64,000 bases of DNA from Gemmataceae bacterium (GTDB taxonomy: Bacteria; Planctomycetota; Planctomycetia; Gemmatales; Gemmataceae), in NCBI GenBank assembly GCA_009692065.1, contig SHZY01000004.1, forward strand, positions 18,954 through 82,953. Reading direction: 5' to 3'. Of this stretch, positions 57,999 to 64,000 are shown piece by piece (the stretch's first letter is position 1; each line of letters starts with the position of its first letter). The notes below the pieces were generated by a model. It ran no database searches, had not been told where the DNA came from, and worked only from the letters and a program-made list of their open reading frames with translations. The position numbers and the translations under genes are program-made.

Positions 57999-58962
57999 AA
58001 TCCGGTTCCAGCTCGATTTCCTTCGACGCGATATGATCGCTGCGAACCAGGTAGACGCCGACGAGGACCACGGCGATGCCGGCGAGCAGCGCCTCGGTGA
58101 TTTGCGTCTCCTGCATCAGCCAGGCGATGAAGACGGCGATGATCGGATTGACATACGCGTAGGTGCCGACCTTGGCGGCCGAGACGTGGCCCAGGAGCCA
58201 GTTGAAGGCGACGAAACCGGTCAGCGAGCCGACGATGAGCAGGTAAGTGAACGCCAGAACTGCCTGGCCGTTGGTCCGGGCGATCATCTCCGGCCATTCG
58301 CCGATCGCGGTGCCGAGCGCGGTTTGGCAGATGCCGCCCAGGATCATCTGAAAGCCTGCGGAAGTAAGATGTGGCAATTGCACGGCCATTTGCCGCGACA
58401 GGAGCGAGCCGACGGCCCACGCTGCTGCGGAGCCGAGGACGAGCAGGGACGCGTAGTCTTGAGCGATATCGAAGCCGTCCCGAAGCTGCGGCCCCATCGT
58501 GATGATGATGCCCGCGAAGCCGACGACCAGGCCCAGCCAGCCGCGCCAGAGTAGACGCTCGCCTCCAGGCCAGCACATGCCGAACAGGCCGATCCACAAA
58601 GGGGTCGTGGCAATCAGAATCGCTGCCAGGCCGCTGTTCATCTTGTCGCCGCCCTGACCGAGGTTGATGAGCAGATTCCCAAACAAGAAAAGGCAGACGC
58701 TGACGGGCAGCAATCGCGAAAAGTCGCCGACGGAAATGCGCAGCGATTGCCCCCGGCAACGCTGGTAAATCAGCAGAATCGTGCCTGCCAGGAGAAGCCG
58801 GACGCCGCCGTAGAGCGCGGGGGGCATCTTCAGGCTCTGCATCGAAAAGCCGGTGACGTAGTAAGTGGTGCCCCAGGAGAGATAGATCAGCACGAACGCC
58901 GTTGCGATAGCCCAGGTCGGCGGCGCTGTCACATGTGGTGCTTCGGCGGCGGGGTCGCTCAT
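57997..58962 (-). CDS. EamA/DMT family transporter
   Basis: ATAFVLIYLSWGTTYYVTGFSMQSLKMPPALYGGVRLLLAG; two EamA halves. Confidence 0.92.
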   Translation of the reverse strand: MSDPAAEAPHVTAPPTWAIATAFVLIYLSWGTTYYVTGFSMQSLKMPPALYGGVRLLLAGTILLIYQRCRGQSLRISVGDFSRLLPVSVCLFLFGNLLINLGQGGDKMNSGLAAILIATTPLWIGLFGMCWPGGERLLWRGWLGLVVGFAGIIITMGPQLRDGFDIAQDYASLLVLGSAAAWAVGSLLSRQMAVQLPHLTSAGFQMILGGICQTALGTAIGEWPEMIARTNGQAVLAFTYLLIVGSLTGFVAFNWLLGHVSAAKVGTYAYVNPIIAVFIAWLMQETQITEALLAGIAVVLVGVYLVRSDHIASKEIELEPD

Positions 58963-59025
58963 GGCGCGGGATATTGTATTTGTTTAGCTGTGGGTCGCAG
59001 ACCCGCGCTGTCTTGTGAAACTCGC

Positions 59026-59385
59026 CTAAGCGCAACGCCGGCGACCTTCCCAGGCCAGGATCTGCCCCATCAAGTCACACGCATCCATCGGCCCCACCGG
59101 CAGCGGCCAGGAAAAACGCTCGGTTGCCGCAAGTTGCAGCGCCGGCCCGAAGCCCCCGATGGCGGACTCCTGGCACCACATCGCGACAAACCGCGCAATG
59201 CTCCGGCCGCGTCGGCACAAGTCCTGCACCTCGGCCACGGCACGTTGCTCGCTCGGTTCCTGGGCGTACTGTAACTCGGCGCGCTGGATCAGCCATTCGA
59301 TCAGCATGCGCGCTTCGGCGTCGTCGAGGCCACGCGTCAGGCGGTCGTTGTCAAGGATCAAAGCCAGGATTTCGCGCAGCGGCAT
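59026..59385 (-). CDS. Hypothetical protein
   Basis: 119 aa ORF in the lane between EamA and a divergent gene. Confidence 0.5.
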   Translation of the reverse strand: MPLREILALILDNDRLTRGLDDAEARMLIEWLIQRAELQYAQEPSEQRAVAEVQDLCRRGRSIARFVAMWCQESAIGGFGPALQLAATERFSWPLPVGPMDACDLMGQILAWEGRRRCA

Positions 59386-59927
59386 AACGATCTCAATCAG
59401 GACACTTTGAATCGGCGACCTATAGCGTCATCGTCGCGGGGCGGCAACGGCAATTACGCCGTGCGGTTCTGCGTCGCTACGCGATCGCTAGACGAAGAAT
59501 CATCACTTCTCGGCATTATTGGCCCGATCACATGCAAGTTGCCTCGTCTGCCGAAAGTAATTCCTGCGGATATTTGTCAAACCCGAATTATGAGTTATAT
59601 TCGTATATACGTCATTAGGTTCGCCCCTACTAACTCCAGCGTTGGATCAGTACAGAAGGGCGAGCGGGTCACGAGCCCGTGATCTGCTCGAAACCCATAA
59701 AACTCTCAAAAAAAAAAGGCGTTTGTTGGCCTCGCACCTTGAACGGATCATCTCCGGGGGAGGTACGGGGGATTTTGCTGAATCAGGGTATTGTCAAGTA
59801 ATACCCAACCGCTTCGGGCAGGCGTTTTCAACCAATAGACGACGCGCTGCGAGAATCCTGGCGCGAAAGCATCGCTGTCGTGCTAATCGCTACCTTTTCT
59901 TCCACCTTCGCCAAAGAGGTGCTTCCG

Positions 59928-60284
59928 ATGAGTGAGAAAACCCCTGAATTCACCGCCGACTTGTGCGTCGCCGATCGCCGCGGCAATGAACGCCGTAAAC
60001 GCGAAATTCCTGTGGCCGAGGAACGCCGCGGCGGCAATGACCGGCGCGAGGATAAAGGGGAGCGTCGTCGGCAGATCGATCCAACGACCTGCGAACGCGA
60101 TTACACGAATGACGAAATCGACTTCATGAAGGCCATGGACCAGTACAAGCGCGACAACCGCCGCCCATTCCCGACCTGGAGCGAGGTGCTCGAAGTCCTG
60201 CGTGCCCTCGGCTATCGCAAGACCGCCGACCAGACGCAGATGCCGGGCCTGGGTGAGAGCATGCCTCCCGGGCGTGAAGCGTAA
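59928..60284 (+). CDS. Small charged hypothetical protein with Arg-rich N-terminus
   Basis: [36 protein letters not shown] ... [38 protein letters not shown]. Confidence 0.8.
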   Translation: MSEKTPEFTADLCVADRRGNERRKREIPVAEERRGGNDRREDKGERRRQIDPTTCERDYTNDEIDFMKAMDQYKRDNRRPFPTWSEVLEVLRALGYRKTADQTQMPGLGESMPPGREA

Positions 60285-60324
60285 TGTCGTTTAGCACCAC
60301 CTCGAAGAGGCGGGCGGACTGTAA

Positions 60325-60356
60325 GCCCACGTTAATGACGTGGGCTTTCTGTTTTA
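60325..60356 (+). terminator. Terminator-like hairpin
   Basis: AAGCCCACG-ttaatga-CGTGGGCTTtctgtttt. Confidence 0.7.
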
Positions 60357-60418
60357 TCCCGTCTACCGGGTCCGTCGCAAACTGCCCTTGCATCGTTGCC
60401 GCGAGTTCATGATGATTG

Positions 60419-60453
60419 CGTTTAGCCCCGCCTCTACGAGGCGGGGCTAAACG
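60419..60453. repeat. Family A variant hairpin, copy A8
   Basis: CGTTTAGCCCCGCCTC-tac-GAGGCGGGGCTAAACG, 16-bp perfect stem. Confidence 0.92.
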
Positions 60454-60473
60454 AATGCGACAAGGACGTCCCC

Positions 60474-61622
60474 ATGCGAGTTTTCTTCAGCGTCGGCGAG
60501 CCGAGCGGCGATGTTCACGGCGCCAACCTCATTCACGCCCTTCAGCAGCTCAACGGCAACCTCGAATGCGTCGGTTTCGGCGGCGAGCGCATGGCCCGGG
60601 CGGGCTGCCAGCATCTCTTCCCGCTGTGCAACTACGCCGTCATGGGGCTGGCAAACGTCATCGGCGCGTTGCCACAGTTCATGAGCTTGATCTCGCAGGC
60701 GGACCGCTATTTCCATCGCCATCGGCCCGACGCGGTCGTCTTGATCGACTACCCCGGCTTCAACTGGTGGATTGCCCGGCGCGCCCACTATCACGGCATT
60801 CCGGTGTTCTACTTCGTGCCCCCACAACTCTGGGCCTGGGCGGGCTGGCGCGTCAAGAAGATGCGGCGCTTCGTCGATCACGTCCTCTGCTCGCTGCCGT
60901 TCGAGGAAGCTTGGTACCGCGAACGCGGCGTGTCGGCGCAGTTCGTCGGCCATCCATTTTTCGACGAACTCCCACGCCAGCAGCTCGATGGCGATTTCCT
61001 TGAGACGCAGCATCGGCAGGCAGGCGCCATCATCGGCATCCTGCCCGGCTCGCGCACGCAGGAAGTCGAGACAAATATTCTGACGCAACTGCGGGCGGCC
61101 CAAACGATCCATCAAGCTCACCCGGAGACGCGTTTCCTGGTGGCCTGCTACAAGGAACATCATCTCAAGATAGTCCAGAAGATGAGCCAGCGATTCCCCG
61201 GCTTGCCAATCGAGACCCACGTCCAGAAGACGCCGGAGATCATCGAACTGAGCAAGGCGTGCATCAGCGTGTCGGGGTCGGTGTCGCTCGAACTTCTGTA
61301 TCGCGCCAAGCCGAGCGTCATTGTCTACCGCAACTCAAGGCTCATGGAAACGTTCCTGCGTCCGCTGCTCACGATCAAGCACATCACGCTGGTGAACCTG
61401 CTGGCAGACAAGCGGCTTTACCCAGAGTTTACTGGGGTTGCGTGCCAGGCGGCCGGAGTGGCAGCGGAAGTGTTGCACTGGCTGGACCATGAGCGATCCT
61501 ATGCGCAGACGTGCCGCGAGTTGCTGGCGCTGCGGGAACGCGTGGCCCGGCCGGGGGCGTGTGCGCGGGCGGCGCGGCGGATTGTCGAGGTGTTGGAGGG
61601 GAAGCAGAGGCACGCGGCTTGA
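60474..61622 (+). CDS. lpxB: Lipid-A-disaccharide synthase
   Basis: MRVFFSVGEPSGDVHGANLIHAL; VVLIDYPGFNWWIARRAHYHGIPVFYFVPPQLWAWAGWRVKKMRRFVDHVLCSLPFE. Confidence 0.95.
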   Translation: MRVFFSVGEPSGDVHGANLIHALQQLNGNLECVGFGGERMARAGCQHLFPLCNYAVMGLANVIGALPQFMSLISQADRYFHRHRPDAVVLIDYPGFNWWIARRAHYHGIPVFYFVPPQLWAWAGWRVKKMRRFVDHVLCSLPFEEAWYRERGVSAQFVGHPFFDELPRQQLDGDFLETQHRQAGAIIGILPGSRTQEVETNILTQLRAAQTIHQAHPETRFLVACYKEHHLKIVQKMSQRFPGLPIETHVQKTPEIIELSKACISVSGSVSLELLYRAKPSVIVYRNSRLMETFLRPLLTIKHITLVNLLADKRLYPEFTGVACQAAGVAAEVLHWLDHERSYAQTCRELLALRERVARPGACARAARRIVEVLEGKQRHAA

Positions 61623-61632
61623 GAAGGGCGAC

Positions 61633-61661
61633 CCCCAGGAATCGCTGCGCTCATCCTGGGG
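61633..61661. repeat. Family K hairpin, copy K3 (between convergent genes)
   Basis: CCCCAGGA-atcgctgcgctca-TCCTGGGG. Confidence 0.82.
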
Positions 61662-61670
61662 CTTGGCATT

Positions 61671-62510
61671 TCAATAGCGGATGCCCACGGTGAAAAGCAC
61701 GCTCAGGTCCTGCACGTCGCTGACGCGCTGTAAGACGTCGGTCCAGGTGTACGCCCACTCGAGGCGGAGGCCGGCGTGCACCAGGCTCGACTGCCACGGG
61801 AATTCCACGTCGCCATGAGCCCCGGCGTAGATCGAGCCAGCCACATCGACGAGATGTCCGAACTCGTTGAAGTTGACGCGATGCGAGCCCCAGCGCCCAC
61901 CCAAATCGACGCCGTAGCGCCATTTGCAGCCGTCGAAGTTGGCGGGCTCGCTGAGATACCACTCCCGGCCGACGCCCAGGCCGACCAGCGTGCGATTGGA
62001 ATTCTGCAGCGAGAACGTCTTTCTACCGGCAACCCCTTCGAACACCACGAGGTCGGAACGCACGCCTTTTTCGAAGAAGGTGACGGGGAACTGCGAGTTC
62101 TGTTTGCCGGCACTTTCATTCGTGTTAATGATATGCCCATCCACTACCCAGGCGCTGGTGTGCGGCTCGTTGAAGAACAAGGCGCGGACGCCGCCGGTGA
62201 ACGACCAGCCGATTTTCAGCTCGCGGCTCAACGTCATGCCGCCAACGGGGAACGACGGGCCAGCGTTGAAGTAGAATTCGGTGTAAAGCGGCGTGTAGGC
62301 GCCGTGCGGCCCTTCGCAGCAATTGCGCCGATAAACAATCCAGTCGGATAGCCCCCCGGTTGCGGGGACCAGCTTGTCATCGCTCGCCGCGGCCGATTTG
62401 GGCGGCGGGACTGGCGATGGCGCGAGATAGATCGGTTCCTGAGCGTGCGCAGCCGTACCCGCCAACAGTGCAGCTACGATGATTGCGCCGAAGTAATGCT
62501 GGGTCTTCAT
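61671..62510 (-). CDS. Outer-membrane beta-barrel-like secreted protein
   Basis: MKTQHYFGAIIVAALLAGTAAHAQE signal; aromatic-rich alternation; C-terminal VLFTVGIRY. Confidence 0.7.
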   Translation of the reverse strand: MKTQHYFGAIIVAALLAGTAAHAQEPIYLAPSPVPPPKSAAASDDKLVPATGGLSDWIVYRRNCCEGPHGAYTPLYTEFYFNAGPSFPVGGMTLSRELKIGWSFTGGVRALFFNEPHTSAWVVDGHIINTNESAGKQNSQFPVTFFEKGVRSDLVVFEGVAGRKTFSLQNSNRTLVGLGVGREWYLSEPANFDGCKWRYGVDLGGRWGSHRVNFNEFGHLVDVAGSIYAGAHGDVEFPWQSSLVHAGLRLEWAYTWTDVLQRVSDVQDLSVLFTVGIRY

Positions 62511-62665
62511 GGATTTCCCACCCACGTAGTTCAGAAGCGGTCTCCTCGGATCAATCGGCATGAATTGGGAAAGGCTTGATAGAAATGCGGATTTTGCCGA
62601 ATGTGACAGATGTACGGAAAAGATGGGCAAAAAGGGCTAAACGTGCAAATGTCGCGGTGTCGCGC

Positions 62666-63607
62666 TCAGATCTTGACGACCTGCTCGCTGAGCAGCTTGG
62701 TACGCAGGATGCGCTGCTGCAAGCCGTCTTGCAGTTCATGCAACTGGGCCATCACTTCGTCGAATTTCTTGATTTGATCATCCAGATCATACTTCGGATC
62801 CTTCGGTGTCAGCATGCAGATGGACAGTTCACGGATGGCCTCCTCGACCTGTTGCTGCAAGAACGCCAGCAGGAACTGACCTTTTTCTTCGGTCTCGACC
62901 GTGACGTCGTGCAGCTCGCGCAGCAAATTGCCGTGGAACTTTGGGTCGAGAGTACGATTGGGATCGAGCTTTGAATCGGCTGCCGTCAAAGCGCCCGATG
63001 GTTCGGAGGTTCTGGCGAGGCTGGTGACTTCCAGGCTCTTCTGCTCGGACTGGGCGACGGCCAGGCCATTGTGGCCCTTCTGCCAATCGGGGCGAATCGC
63101 CAGGGCCGACCGATAGTGGACGATGGCCAGGGCGTGCTGGCCTTTTTCCAGAAAAATGTTGCCGAGGTTATAGTGGGCGTCGTACATTTTGGAATTGAGC
63201 CGCACCGCCTCGCGGTAGGCATTGACCGCCATCTCCAGTTGCCCGAGTTGCTTGTAGACGAGTCCGAGGTTGTAATACCCTTCGGCCCGGTTAGCATCGA
63301 GTTGAATGCCGCGCCGCAGGGTGGCTAGCGCCTCATCGAGATGTCCGAGTTGATTGTAGACCGCGCCGAGATTGACATAGGCGCCCGCGCGCAAGGGATC
63401 TATGCGGATTACTTCCTTGAAGTGGTAGACGGCGCTGTTCAAGTCCCCGAGCAGGAAGCAGGCCGTCGCGATGCCGTAATGCAGCTCAGTGCTATCGCTG
63501 TAGTAGCCCAGCGCCTGCTGGTAGACTTCGCGAGCCTCTTGATATTGGCCGCGCGACAGCGCCTTCTGTGCCTTTTCGCTAAGTAGTTCAACTGGGTCAG
63601 TGGCCAT
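62666..63607 (-). CDS. Tetratricopeptide repeat protein
   Basis: Several TPR units (AYVNLGAVYNQLGHLDEALATLRRGIQLDANRAEGYYNLGLVYKQLGQLEMAVNAYREAVRLN). Confidence 0.93.
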   Translation of the reverse strand: MATDPVELLSEKAQKALSRGQYQEAREVYQQALGYYSDSTELHYGIATACFLLGDLNSAVYHFKEVIRIDPLRAGAYVNLGAVYNQLGHLDEALATLRRGIQLDANRAEGYYNLGLVYKQLGQLEMAVNAYREAVRLNSKMYDAHYNLGNIFLEKGQHALAIVHYRSALAIRPDWQKGHNGLAVAQSEQKSLEVTSLARTSEPSGALTAADSKLDPNRTLDPKFHGNLLRELHDVTVETEEKGQFLLAFLQQQVEEAIRELSICMLTPKDPKYDLDDQIKKFDEVMAQLHELQDGLQQRILRTKLLSEQVVKI

Positions 63608-63847
63608 CAAACCGACCTCCAGGCAACGCGCGCACGGGTCACTTTCTGATTTGAACAATCGGCATTGTACCCGACGGGAGGTCAGAGGTTCAACCTGAAA
63701 TCAGAAAATGACTTGCGTGTCGGTACAGGCCGCCACATCTCCTGGTTTCGTAGCCGTTCACGGTCGAATACTGCCGACAGCGCGTACCAGTTGCGTTCGA
63801 GAATGGCCAACACTACGTTATGAATGGAAGTACCGGCAGGAAGCGGC

Positions 63848-64000
63848 TCAAGTGGTGTCGGGCAGCAGGCTCGGGCTGGGTTGATCGGCAAAGTAGGCAG
63901 AAATGGATTCGTGGAGAAAGCTGAAAACGCTGCGGCCTTTTTGGGCACAGGTCGCCATCACGGTCCAAATGCGTTCGAGCCAGCGTTGGCCTTTTTCGCC
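63848..64000 (-). mobile_element. IS66-type transposase, C-terminal part (runs off the window)
   Basis: Minus-strand translation GEKGQRWLERIWTVMATCAQKGRSVFSFLHESISAYFADQPSPSLLPDTT*; absent from the ORF track because its 5' end is outside. Confidence 0.85.

Noticed and set aside
59580-59720. tRNA or other canonical ncRNA in the AT-rich spacer
   Set aside because: No acceptor/T-arm pattern I could support; only short hairpins.

Overview
The window looks like an ordinary planctomycete-type (Gemmataceae-like) chromosomal segment: GC-rich, densely coding, about 50 CDS I can support, no rRNA, tRNA or CRISPR recognised, and only the tail of one IS66-type transposase at the right edge. Recognisable genes include nikR, a glucosamine-6-P isomerase-like gene, sucC, cobL, a Nif3-like gene, an NAD-dependent epimerase with a double-GT4 glycosyltransferase, a methylmalonyl-CoA mutase catalytic subunit, mfd, glpK, an acyl-ACP desaturase, rpsB-tsf, the nusA-infB-DUF503-rbfA cluster, cinA and lpxB. 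The most unusual content is in and around the genes. More than 30 hairpin-forming inverted-repeat elements fall into several unrelated sequence families that share similar architecture. About 21 of them end 0-33 nt upstream of an annotated start codon. Others abut or supply stop codons. Several sit in frame inside conserved enzymes (mfd, cinA, a glycosyltransferase, an FAD-linked oxidase). One family has covarying stems and a ~10-nt loop with a GGCG core. I consider this hairpin system the best candidate for something undescribed. Its function and mechanism are inference. Most long ORFs in the supplied track are antisense or out-of-frame artefacts of high GC.
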